This document shows, one piece after another, positions 48,450 through 56,930 of a DNA stretch of 56,930 nucleotides. The stretch is from an uncultured Lachnospiraceae bacterium (GTDB lineage Bacteria; Bacillota; Clostridia; Lachnospirales; Lachnospiraceae), in contig CAMVCQ010000006.1 in NCBI GenBank assembly GCA_947166015.1, positions 1 to 56,930 on the forward strand, written 5' to 3'. Each line of letters opens with the position of its first letter. Position 1 is the stretch's first letter. Below the pieces are notes generated by a model, which saw only the letters and a program-made list of their open reading frames with translations, was not told the DNA's origin and made no database searches. The position numbers were made by a program, and so were the translations under genes.

Positions 48450-50558
48450 ATGATGGAAGCAAAAAGATTACCTGAGGAGTATGGAAGCCTGGTTTTCGGG
48501 GACAAAGTGATGCGCGAGCGTTTGCCGAAGGATGTATACAAGGCAGTACACAAGACAATAGTAAACGGGACACACCTTGAGCTCGATGTAGCAAACTCAG
48601 TTGCTGCGGCTATGAAAGAATGGGCTATAGAAAACGGTGCAACACACTATACACATTGGTTCCAGCCTATGACAGGGCTTACAGCCGAAAAACACGACAG
48701 CTTTATTTCTCCGGAAGGAGACGGCACAGTCATCATGGAGTTTTCCGGAAAAGAGTTGGTAAAAGGTGAGCCGGATGCGTCGAGCTTCCCGTCGGGAGGA
48801 CTCAGGGCGACATTTGAGGCAAGGGGATATACCGCGTGGGATCCTTCCTCACCGGCGTTCATTAAAGATGGATCATTGTACATACCTACAGCTTTTTGCT
48901 CATACGGAGGAGAAGCGCTTGACAAAAAAACTCCGCTTCTTCGCTCCATGGAGGCTCTTTCCAAGGAAGCTGTAAAGCTTATGCAGCTGCTTGGCTACAA
49001 GGATGTGACAAGAGTAAATACAACTATTGGTTCGGAGCAGGAATACTTCCTGATCGATAAAGATGATTATATGCAAAGAAAAGATCTTTTGTTTACGGGG
49101 CGTACACTTATCGGTGCGCCGGCGACAAAAGGTCAGGAGATGGAGGATCATTATTTCGGCGTGATCAAGCCGAAAGTTTCAGCGTTTATGCACGATCTGG
49201 ATGAAGAGCTCTGGAAGCTCGGGATCCCTGCAAAGACAAAGCATAACGAGGTTGCACCGGCGCAGCATGAGATGGCACCTGTGTTTGAGACAGCCAATGT
49301 TGCAGTCGATCACAACCAGCTGACTATGGAGGTTATGAAAAAGGTTGCCGATAAGCACGGATTCTCCTGCCTGCTTCATGAAAAACCGTTTGAGGGTATC
49401 AACGGTTCCGGTAAGCACAACAACTGGTCGATCTGCACAGACACCGGAATAAACTTACTTGACCCCGGAAAACATCCGGAGGATAATATTCCGTTTTTGG
49501 TTACACTTATTGCAGTGATCGCTGCAGTTGATGAGTACGCTCCGCAGCTTCGCCTGTCTGTCGCTTCCGCAGGAAATGATCACAGACTTGGAGCAAACGA
49601 GGCACCGCCGGCAGTTATTTCTATATTTGTGGGGGATGAGCTTACAAAGGTGCTCGACAGTATCGAGCAGGGCTCTGTATTTAAAGGCGGTGCAAAAGAA
49701 AAAATGGAAATGGGAGCTCAGGTGCTTCCGCATATCACAAAAGATAATACGGATCGTAACCGTACTTCACCATTTGCTTTTACCGGAAACAAATTCGAAT
49801 TCCGTATGCCGGGGTCATCTGTTTCAGTAGCAAATGCAAATATTGTATTAAACACTGCAGTTGCTGAGATTCTTTCAAAAATAACAAAAGAGCTTGAAGG
49901 ACTGAAAGGAGATGAGCTTCAGACAAAGCTGACAGAGTTGTTGAAATCAACTCTTATCGATCACAAAAGAGTCCTGTTTGATGGAAACGGTTACACGGAT
50001 GAGTGGATCGAGGAAGCCGAAAAAAGAGGGCTTGCAAACCTCAAATCACTTCCTGATGCGATGCCTGAGTGGATCAGTGACAAGTCTATCGAGCTTTTTA
50101 CATCACACCAGATATTTACAAAAGAAGAGATAGAATCAAGATACGAGATATTGCTTGAAAACTATACGAAGTCAATCCATATCGAGTCACTCACGATGCA
50201 GGAAATGGTCAGAAAAGACTTGACATCCGGAATCGTAGCGTACGAAATGGATCTGACAAAAGAGATCATCCAGAAGGAAAAAGCCCTTCCGGGAGCAAAA
50301 GCAACACTCGAAGGAAAAATACTAAAAACGCTCGATGAGGCGTCGACACAGATATCTGAAAAGCTCGAGTCTCTCAAGGCAAAGACCGAGGAGGCAGAGG
50401 GCATAGAGGATATCCAGAAGCAGGCTGAGTTCTATGAGAGAACAGTGCTCAAGGAAATGAATGATTTGCGTGTCTATGCTGATCAGGCAGAGGCATTGAT
50501 CCCGGATGAGTATCTAAGCTACCCGACCTATGGACAGCTGTTGTTCTCGCTTAGATAA
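48450..50558 (+). CDS. glnN: Glutamine synthetase type III
   Basis: Makes glutamine from glutamate, ammonia and ATP; a large dodecameric cytoplasmic enzyme. The start at 48450 follows GGAGGG by 7 bases; earlier in-frame codons fall inside the leader hairpin. ~702 aa, the normal size of GSIII and far longer than GSI. Seen: FSGKELVKGEPDASSFPSGG split near residue 85-105, the GSIII block GINGSGKHNNWSICTDTG, the glutamate/ATP-site SVASAGNDHRLGANEAPPA, and NRTSPFAFTGNKFEFRMPGS. With gltB it forms the GS-GOGAT ammonia-assimilation cycle; gltB starts 51 bases downstream. Confidence 0.96.
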   Translation: MMEAKRLPEEYGSLVFGDKVMRERLPKDVYKAVHKTIVNGTHLELDVANSVAAAMKEWAIENGATHYTHWFQPMTGLTAEKHDSFISPEGDGTVIMEFSGKELVKGEPDASSFPSGGLRATFEARGYTAWDPSSPAFIKDGSLYIPTAFCSYGGEALDKKTPLLRSMEALSKEAVKLMQLLGYKDVTRVNTTIGSEQEYFLIDKDDYMQRKDLLFTGRTLIGAPATKGQEMEDHYFGVIKPKVSAFMHDLDEELWKLGIPAKTKHNEVAPAQHEMAPVFETANVAVDHNQLTMEVMKKVADKHGFSCLLHEKPFEGINGSGKHNNWSICTDTGINLLDPGKHPEDNIPFLVTLIAVIAAVDEYAPQLRLSVASAGNDHRLGANEAPPAVISIFVGDELTKVLDSIEQGSVFKGGAKEKMEMGAQVLPHITKDNTDRNRTSPFAFTGNKFEFRMPGSSVSVANANIVLNTAVAEILSKITKELEGLKGDELQTKLTELLKSTLIDHKRVLFDGNGYTDEWIEEAEKRGLANLKSLPDAMPEWISDKSIELFTSHQIFTKEEIESRYEILLENYTKSIHIESLTMQEMVRKDLTSGIVAYEMDLTKEIIQKEKALPGAKATLEGKILKTLDEASTQISEKLESLKAKTEEAEGIEDIQKQAEFYERTVLKEMNDLRVYADQAEALIPDEYLSYPTYGQLLFSLR

Positions 50559-50609
50559 AGATGGCTGGCAATAAAGTGATTTACATAAATATACAAGAGG
50601 TGAATAGAA

Positions 50610-53600
50610 GTGAATAATAACAGCGATGAATTCTGGTTTCGCGAACACGACGCCTGCGGCATAGGAGCCGTAGTAAACATCAACGGAAAACCTGATAACA
50701 AAGTCCTCGACGATGCACTCAGCATTGTTGAAAAGCTCGAGCACCGCGCCGGAAAAGACGCCTCCGGAAGAGTCGGAGACGGAGTGGGAATCCTCACTCA
50801 GATATCACATGGATTTTTCAAAAAAGAAGCAAAAAAATCAGGCATAAAGCTAGGAAATGCAGGCGACTACGGAGTGGGTATGTTTTTCCTCCCGACAGAC
50901 CCCATGAAGCGTATGTTTGCAAAAAGGATGCTTGAGGTTATCACAGAAAAATCAGGCCTTAACTTCCTCGGCTGGCGCGAGGTGGGTATACACCCTGAGA
51001 TTCTCGGAGAGACAGCGGTTTCATGTATGCCGCACATCAGCCAGTGCTTCATCGAAAAACCTGAAGGAGTAAAAAAAGGCCTTGATTTTGAGCGCAAGCT
51101 TTTCTGCCTCAGAAGGGAGTACGAGCAGAGTTCGGAGGATACATATATCTGTTCACTTTCATCAAGGACTATTGTATACAAGGGGATGTTTTTGGTTGGA
51201 CAGCTGAGGAAGTTTTATGACGACCTTCTTTCACCTGATTACGAGACAGCTATAGCTCTTGTCCACAGTAGGTTCTCGACCAACACGACGCCGTCCTGGC
51301 AGCGAGCTCATCCGTACAGAATGATAGCGCACAACGGCGAGATCAATACTATCCGCGGTAATTCAGACCGTATGCTTGCCAGAGAGGAAACTATGTCGTC
51401 GGAGGTCCTCGAAGAGGATCTGGCAAAGGTGTATCCGGTGATCGCGGCCTCGGGATCTGATTCTGCGATGCTTGACAACACCTTGGAATTTTTGTATATG
51501 AACGGTATGGATCTGCCTCTTGCAATGATGATAACAGTGCCCGAGCCCTGGAAACATGATGATGCGATGAAAAAAGAGAAGAGGGATTTTTATCATTATT
51601 ATGCAACCATGATGGAGCCATGGGACGGACCTGCCGCAATTCTATTTACTGACGGGGAGCTTTTCGGAGCGACGCTTGACAGAAACGGACTTCGCCCGTC
51701 GAGATACTATGTTACCAAAGACGGAAGGCTTATACTTTCGTCTGAGGTTGGTGTGCTTGAAATCCCGGAGGAAAACATTGAGAAAAAATCAAGGTTGTCA
51801 CCGGGGCATATGCTTGTGGTTGATACAAAAAAAGGAAAGATACTATCAGACAAAGAATGCAAGGAAAAATACACCAATTCAAAACCATACGGAGAGTGGC
51901 TTGACAGGCATCTTTTGCATATCGACAAGCTCTCTATACCGAACAAAAAAATACCTACACATGACCAGGAGACACGCGATAAACTCTACAAAGTATTTGG
52001 GTATTCGTACGAGGATGTCAAAAACCAGATCCTTCCGATGGCAACAACGGGAGTAGAGCCTACAGTCTCCATGGGAAATGATGTTCCGCTTGCCATGATG
52101 AGCAAACATCATCAGTTATTATTCTGTTATTTTAAACAGCTTTTTGCACAGGTTACAAACCCGCCGATCGATTCGCTCAGAGAAAAAATAGTGACCGATA
52201 CAACGGTTTACATCGGCTCTGACGGTGACCTTTTATGCGAAAAAAGTGAAAACTGTCGCGTGCTCGAGGTCGACAATCCAATCCTTACCGGAGTCGATCT
52301 GATGAAGATAGAAGCACTCGATCAGGAGGGATTTCGCACTGCAAAAATTTCGTTATTATTCTACAAAAATACACCGGTCGCAAGAGCTCTTGATCAGCTA
52401 AACATATCTGTTGACAGAGCGATCGCAGACGGGGCTGATATCATCACACTTACCGACAGAGGTGTTGATGAAAACCATATGCCTATCCCGTCGTTGCTTG
52501 CCGTATCATCTGTCGAGCAGCATCTGGTTCGTACCAAAAAAAGAACCGCCGTATCGCTTATATTGGAGAGCGGCGAGCCGCGAGATGTACACCAGATAGC
52601 CTGTCTTTTGGGATATGGTGTCCGCGCTATAAACCCATATCTTGCGCACGAGTGTATCGCCGAGATGATTGACAACGGTATGCTCGACAAGGACTATCAC
52701 ACTGCCATAGCAGACTACAACAAAGCTCTTTTAAACGGAGTTGTAAAAATAGCTGCAAAAATGGGTATATCGACATTGCAGTCTTATCAGAGTGCGCGCA
52801 TTTTTGAAGCGATCGGACTCTCAAAAGAACTGATTGATACTTACTTTACCGGTACTGTAAGCCGCGCCGGAGGAATAGGAATAAAAGAGATCGGAGAGGA
52901 TATAGAGCTTCGTCACAACAACGCTTTTGATCCTCTTGGACTTCCTACCGATACGACGCCTGATTCGATAGGATTTCACAACCTGCGAAGCGGAAAGGAC
53001 AAAGAAGACCATCTCTATACGCCCAAAACCATCGTCACACTTCAAAGAGCCGTGCGTGAGGGTAACTATGAGATATTCAAAGAGTATGCCGGTATGGTCG
53101 ATGATGAGGACAGACCGCATACATTGAGGGCGCTGCTTAGCTTTGTGCCGGCAGACAAGCCGCTTAAGCTTGATGAGGTCGAGAGTGAGGATGAGATCGT
53201 GAAGCGTTTCCAGACGGGAGCGATGTCCTATGGCTCGCTCTCAAAGGAAGCACATGAAACGCTTGCGACAGCGATGAACCGTCTTGGCGGCAAATCAAAT
53301 ACCGGCGAGGGCGGAGAGGATATCGCCCGTTTCGGAACTGAGAGAAACAGTGCTGTCAAACAGGTTGCGTCCGGAAGGTTTGGAGTGACCGGCAGATACT
53401 TAAAAAGTGCCAAAGAAATCCAGATAAAAATGGCCCAGGGTGCAAAGCCCGGTGAGGGCGGACATCTCCCCGGCAAAAAGGTTTACCCTTGGGTTGCGGG
53501 TACCAGGTTTTCAACACCCGGTGTTTCGCTTATATCACCGCCGCCACACCACGATATATACTCGATCGAGGATCTGGCGCAGCTTATATATGATCTGAAA

Positions 53601-55118
53601 AATGCCAATAAAGACGCCCGTATCTCTGTCAAGCTCGTATCCGAGGCAGGAGTCGGAACAATAGCATCGGGAGTTGCAAAAGCCGGTGCAGAGGTGATAC
53701 TTATCTCGGGTTATGATGGAGGAACAGGAGCAGCGCCGTCATCCTCCGTACACCACGCCGGACTTCCGTGGGAGCTTGGTATATCAGAAGCCCACAGATG
53801 CCTGATAGAGAATGGACTCAGAAGCAGAGTTGTTCTTGAGACAGACGGAAAGCTTATGACCGGTCGTGATGTTGCGATAGCAGCGCTTCTCGGTGCTGAG
53901 GAGTTCGGATTTGCGACAGCACCGCTTGTAAGCATGGGCTGTATGATGATGCGTGTTTGCTCCAAGGATACCTGTCCTGTAGGTATCGCAACACAAAACG
54001 AAGAGCTTAGGAAACGATTTGCAGGAAAGCCTGAGCACGTGATGAATTTCATGCACTTTGTCGCAAGGCAGCTTCGTGAGATAATGGCTGAGATGGGATT
54101 CCATACAGTTGATGAGATGATCGGTCGTACCGACAGGTTAGAAACCAGACTTGATGGAAGGAAAGACCGTGCAGCTCTCGCAGATCTGTCAAGGATATTA
54201 AATACTGATGTAGCCGACAATCATGTCATTTTTAACAAAAAAGATGTATATGATTTTCAGCTTGAAAAAACAGCTGATGCATCTGTACTTATCCCTGCTT
54301 ATGAAAAAATGGGCAAGAAAAAGCACATTGATATCGATGTGAAAATATCAAGTACAGACAGGAGCTTTGGAACGCTTCTCGGAAGCTGCATAACAGGCGA
54401 TCACGGTGATTCGCTTGAGGATGATACTGTGACAGTACACGCAGTCGGAGGAGGCGGACAGTCGTTTGGAGCATATATCCCGAAAGGCCTTACGCTTAGG
54501 CTTAGCGGGGATGCCAATGACGGCTTTGGAAAAGGCTTGTCCGGAGGAAAGCTCATAGTGACTCCGCCCGAGGAGGCGACCTACTCCGCAAACGAAAACA
54601 TAATCATAGGAAATGTGGCACTCTACGGTGCGACATCAGGGAAAGCGTATGTAAACGGTATAGCAGGCGAGAGATTCTGTGTCAGAAACTCCGGTGCAAC
54701 AGCGGTAGCTGAAGGCTGCGGAGATCACGGTCTCGAGTATATGACCGGAGGACGCGCCGTGATACTCGGAATGACAGGCAAAAACTTCGCAGCCGGAATG
54801 AGCGGCGGTATAGCCTATGTGCTTGATACGGACCACACACTGTATCTGCGAATGAACAAAGATATGGCATCGCTTCAGGAGGTCACTGAAAAATACGATA
54901 TCATCGAGCTGAAAAACATACTTGAGGATTATGTCAAAGAAACCGGATCAGAGCTTGGAAAAAATGTTCTTGATAACTTTGATGATTACCTCAAGGATTT
55001 CAAAAAAATAGTGCCAAATGATTATCAAAAAATGCTCACTGCGATAAGTCATTATGAGGAGCAGGGAGTAGACCCGAAGAGTGCTGTTTATGAGGCTTTC
55101 AAAGAGGTTGCGATGTGA
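50610..55118 (+). CDS. gltB: Glutamate synthase large subunit
   Basis: Transfers the glutamine amide to 2-oxoglutarate to give two glutamates. 1502 aa, full length. GTG start with GAGGTG 7 bases upstream. The nucleophile Cys in HDACGIGAV (residue 16) would be exposed by removal of a short propeptide. Domains in order: glutaminase (residues ~16-400), central domain, FMN-binding synthase domain (GAKPGEGGHLPGKKV and ISGYDGGTGAAPSS), the 3Fe-4S cluster (CMMMRVCSKDTCPVG), and the C-terminal GXGXG beta-helix (NVALYGATSGKAYVNGIAG). Partners with GltD encoded 106 bases downstream. Confidence 0.97.
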   Translation: MNNNSDEFWFREHDACGIGAVVNINGKPDNKVLDDALSIVEKLEHRAGKDASGRVGDGVGILTQISHGFFKKEAKKSGIKLGNAGDYGVGMFFLPTDPMKRMFAKRMLEVITEKSGLNFLGWREVGIHPEILGETAVSCMPHISQCFIEKPEGVKKGLDFERKLFCLRREYEQSSEDTYICSLSSRTIVYKGMFLVGQLRKFYDDLLSPDYETAIALVHSRFSTNTTPSWQRAHPYRMIAHNGEINTIRGNSDRMLAREETMSSEVLEEDLAKVYPVIAASGSDSAMLDNTLEFLYMNGMDLPLAMMITVPEPWKHDDAMKKEKRDFYHYYATMMEPWDGPAAILFTDGELFGATLDRNGLRPSRYYVTKDGRLILSSEVGVLEIPEENIEKKSRLSPGHMLVVDTKKGKILSDKECKEKYTNSKPYGEWLDRHLLHIDKLSIPNKKIPTHDQETRDKLYKVFGYSYEDVKNQILPMATTGVEPTVSMGNDVPLAMMSKHHQLLFCYFKQLFAQVTNPPIDSLREKIVTDTTVYIGSDGDLLCEKSENCRVLEVDNPILTGVDLMKIEALDQEGFRTAKISLLFYKNTPVARALDQLNISVDRAIADGADIITLTDRGVDENHMPIPSLLAVSSVEQHLVRTKKRTAVSLILESGEPRDVHQIACLLGYGVRAINPYLAHECIAEMIDNGMLDKDYHTAIADYNKALLNGVVKIAAKMGISTLQSYQSARIFEAIGLSKELIDTYFTGTVSRAGGIGIKEIGEDIELRHNNAFDPLGLPTDTTPDSIGFHNLRSGKDKEDHLYTPKTIVTLQRAVREGNYEIFKEYAGMVDDEDRPHTLRALLSFVPADKPLKLDEVESEDEIVKRFQTGAMSYGSLSKEAHETLATAMNRLGGKSNTGEGGEDIARFGTERNSAVKQVASGRFGVTGRYLKSAKEIQIKMAQGAKPGEGGHLPGKKVYPWVAGTRFSTPGVSLISPPPHHDIYSIEDLAQLIYDLKNANKDARISVKLVSEAGVGTIASGVAKAGAEVILISGYDGGTGAAPSSSVHHAGLPWELGISEAHRCLIENGLRSRVVLETDGKLMTGRDVAIAALLGAEEFGFATAPLVSMGCMMMRVCSKDTCPVGIATQNEELRKRFAGKPEHVMNFMHFVARQLREIMAEMGFHTVDEMIGRTDRLETRLDGRKDRAALADLSRILNTDVADNHVIFNKKDVYDFQLEKTADASVLIPAYEKMGKKKHIDIDVKISSTDRSFGTLLGSCITGDHGDSLEDDTVTVHAVGGGGQSFGAYIPKGLTLRLSGDANDGFGKGLSGGKLIVTPPEEATYSANENIIIGNVALYGATSGKAYVNGIAGERFCVRNSGATAVAEGCGDHGLEYMTGGRAVILGMTGKNFAAGMSGGIAYVLDTDHTLYLRMNKDMASLQEVTEKYDIIELKNILEDYVKETGSELGKNVLDNFDDYLKDFKKIVPNDYQKMLTAISHYEEQGVDPKSAVYEAFKEVAM

Positions 55119-55224
55119 TCATATCGTCAAAGAATAAGTAATAATAATGCATATAAATAATGCAAAAACAATACAATTTGGAAATTGATTTATCAAGTGT
55201 TCATTCCAAAAAAAGGAGAAACAA

Positions 55225-56697
55225 ATGGGAAAAATAGGCGGATTTTTGGAATACGAAAGACAGGAAAACCCTGAAGTATCACCGTTAGAGCGGATCAAAA
55301 GCTTTGATGAATTTCATACCTTTGCGGATGAAGATGAAAGGAAGTGCCAGGCGGCCAGATGTATGGACTGCGGAGTTCCGTTTTGTCAGTCGGCGATGTC
55401 GCTTGGCGGAATGGTCGTGGGATGTCCTCTTCACAACCTGATACCGGAGTGGAATGATGCCGTATATAACGGTCAGTATACTCACGCATATACAAGGCTT
55501 ACAAAAACAAATCCCTTTCCGGAGTTTACAGGAAGGGTTTGTCCGGCGTTGTGTGAAAAAGCGTGTATAAACGGTCAGGACGGACAGTCCGTAACAGTTC
55601 ATGACAATGAATTATTTATCATAGAAACAGCGTTTAAAAACGGAGATGTCAAACCCCGTGTTCCGTCAAAAAGAAGCGGCAAAAAAATAGCTGTTATAGG
55701 AAGCGGGCCGTCGGGACTAAGCGTCGCAGACACGCTCAATAAGCGTGGTCACGAGGTGACTGTTTTTGAAAGGGATGATCATATCGGAGGACTTTTGATG
55801 TATGGTATCCCGAACATGAAATTAGACAAAAAAGTGATCGACAGAAGACAAAAAATAATGGAAGACGAGGGGGTTATTTTTAAACTAAATTCTGATATCG
55901 GAAAAGACATCGACGCTGCTCAGATCAAAAAAGAATTTGATGCCGTTGTGATGTGCTGTGGCGCAAAACAGGCGAGAGCGCTCGATGCCAAAGGTATCGA
56001 GGGAGCAAAAGGGGTATACTTTGCGGTTGACTTTTTAACTGAGGTTACCAAAGGAGTGATCTCCGGCGGTGTGTCTCCTAAAGTCGCATCTCAGGTAAAA
56101 GGCAAAAATGTAGTCGTTGTCGGCGGAGGTGATACCGGTAACGACTGCATAGGAACCGCGATCAGGCTTGGCGCAAAATCGGTGACAGCATTAGAGATGA
56201 TGCCAAAACCACCGGTAGAAAGACAGCAGAACAACCCCTGGCCGCAGTGGCCGAAAACTCTCCGTACGGACTACGGACACGCAGAGTCAAAGGCTGTTTA
56301 CGGTGACGACCCAAGAGTTTTTGAAACCACCGTTGAGGAAGTAATCTCGGATTCAAAAGGGCACATCAAAGCCATAAAAACTGTCAAGGTTGCGTTTAAG
56401 GATGGGAAGCTTACCAAGCAAAAAGGCTCCGAAAAAGAGCTCCCCTGCGACCTGCTTTTGATAGCAGCAGGATTTACGGGAGCTCAGGACTACCTGCCAA
56501 AGGCGATGAAAACGCCGCTTGGCGCGAGAAATACCGTTGCCACTCTTGAGGACGATATCTACCGCACTGAGGTGGATGGTGTTTTCGCTGCGGGTGATAT
56601 GCGACGCGGCCAGTCGCTCGTTGTCTGGGCCATCGCCGAGGGGAAATCTTGCGCAGCCTCCGTTGACCGCTATCTCATGGGTTACTCGCCACTTTAA
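55225..56697 (+). CDS. gltD: Glutamate synthase small subunit
   Basis: 490 aa. Supplies electrons from NAD(P)H to GltB. The N-terminal ferredoxin-like part has the Cys motifs CMDCGVPFC and CPALCEKAC for 4Fe-4S clusters. An FAD-binding motif ([19 protein letters not shown]) is at ~residue 155 and a nucleotide-binding motif ([20 protein letters not shown]) at ~295. The C-terminal [19 protein letters not shown] is the usual FAD-contact block. AAAGGAG precedes the ATG. The 106-base gap from gltB holds TTTGGAA/TTCCAAA arms but no clear terminator, so the two are taken as one operon. Confidence 0.96.
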   Translation: MGKIGGFLEYERQENPEVSPLERIKSFDEFHTFADEDERKCQAARCMDCGVPFCQSAMSLGGMVVGCPLHNLIPEWNDAVYNGQYTHAYTRLTKTNPFPEFTGRVCPALCEKACINGQDGQSVTVHDNELFIIETAFKNGDVKPRVPSKRSGKKIAVIGSGPSGLSVADTLNKRGHEVTVFERDDHIGGLLMYGIPNMKLDKKVIDRRQKIMEDEGVIFKLNSDIGKDIDAAQIKKEFDAVVMCCGAKQARALDAKGIEGAKGVYFAVDFLTEVTKGVISGGVSPKVASQVKGKNVVVVGGGDTGNDCIGTAIRLGAKSVTALEMMPKPPVERQQNNPWPQWPKTLRTDYGHAESKAVYGDDPRVFETTVEEVISDSKGHIKAIKTVKVAFKDGKLTKQKGSEKELPCDLLLIAAGFTGAQDYLPKAMKTPLGARNTVATLEDDIYRTEVDGVFAAGDMRRGQSLVVWAIAEGKSCAASVDRYLMGYSPL

Positions 56698-56709
56698 TAA
56701 CAATTACAG

Positions 56710-56737
56710 TTGCATTTAAATGAAGATGTGATATAAT
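56710..56737 (+). promoter_or_regulatory. Promoter of carA
   Basis: TTGCAT at 56710-56715, 16 bases, TATAAT at 56732-56737. The leader to the ATG is ~36 bases. Confidence 0.6.
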
Positions 56738-56780
56738 AGGTGAAACAAAAAAACATAACGAGTAAGGAAGCGAATAACAA

Positions 56781-56930
56781 ATGAAACGAAAACTGATCTT
56801 AGAAGATGGAAGCGAGTATATCGGCGAAGGCTTCGGTGCGGCTACCGATGCTGTCTGCGAGATAGTCTTCAACACATCGATGGTAGGATACCAGGAGATC
56901 GTATCAGATCCCTCCTACACCGATCAGGCA
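56781..56930 (+). CDS. carA: Carbamoyl-phosphate synthase small subunit (partial, 5' end)
   Basis: The first 50 codons are visible before the window ends. ATG with AAGGAAG about 9 bases upstream. The product starts [19 protein letters not shown] and contains [18 protein letters not shown], the N-terminal signature of CarA. It would hydrolyse glutamine to give ammonia for carbamoyl phosphate, used in arginine and pyrimidine synthesis. Its place right after gltBD continues the glutamine-nitrogen theme. Has its own promoter. Confidence 0.93.
   Translation, partial: MKRKLILEDGSEYIGEGFGAATDAVCEIVFNTSMVGYQEIVSDPSYTDQA

Noticed and set aside
51676-52056. Long out-of-frame ORFs inside gltB (and similar ones inside tex, glf and cstA)
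   Set aside because: Shadows of strongly supported genes, with no ribosome sites or family motifs.

Overview
The window looks like a chromosomal segment from a motile anaerobic Firmicute, most likely a Lachnospiraceae member of the Butyrivibrio type. This is an inference from protein content: a type III glutamine synthetase, strong AGGAGG-type ribosome sites, many secreted lysine-rich Big2/Fn3 proteins, and GGDEF and HD-GYP signalling proteins. No rRNA is present to settle it.

Layout. 0-11 kb: folA, a MITE-like hairpin repeat, a six-TM chemoreceptor, a secreted PQQ-type propeller, a MATE transporter, a family 2 glycosyltransferase behind a structured leader, a phosphorelay set (HD-GYP regulator, lone receiver, Hpt protein), and a divergent mntP/ZIP metal-transport pair. 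11-18.3 kb: an AT-richer accessory region ending at tRNA-Gly(TCC). It holds a PBECR-like nuclease gene, a three-gene surface operon, a promoter carried between inverted repeats, a serine recombinase, and tandem copies of the tRNA 3' end. 18.4-40.7 kb: pncB, a polytopic membrane protein, three secreted adhesin-like proteins, glf behind a second copy of the structured leader, a FlK-type thioesterase with a PAS-GGDEF protein, tex, cstA, capA with a papain-like lipoprotein, a HipA-like kinase with a DNA-binding partner, and a MATE-ATPase fusion. 41-56.9 kb: nitrogen assimilation (asnB, glnN, gltB, gltD, start of carA), interrupted by an M56 sensor/BlaI repressor locus with two surface proteins.

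Most notable points. (1) The leaders of the glycosyltransferase (6166-6296) and of glf (24939-25066, minus strand) share one architecture: three adjacent hairpins, a bulged A, and a loop that can pair with a strand just before the Shine-Dalgarno. Several helices have changed sequence while keeping pairing, which suggests a structured cis-regulatory RNA on envelope-glycan genes. (2) A 174-bp segment (17011-17184) with 24-bp inverted repeats contains a good sigma-70 promoter and abuts a serine recombinase gene. It looks like a phase-variation switch for the three-gene surface operon and is drawn here in the OFF orientation. (3) asnB and glnN carry near-identical promoter/hairpin leaders, suggesting one nitrogen regulon signal. 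(4) The HipA-like operon has a promoter embedded in a 40-bp perfect palindrome. (5) The M56 sensor gene is split by one in-frame TAG.

The genes fit together as central nitrogen assimilation plus a changeable, heavily glycosylated and protein-decorated cell surface under second-messenger and phase control. Functions come from motifs read by eye; no database search was run.
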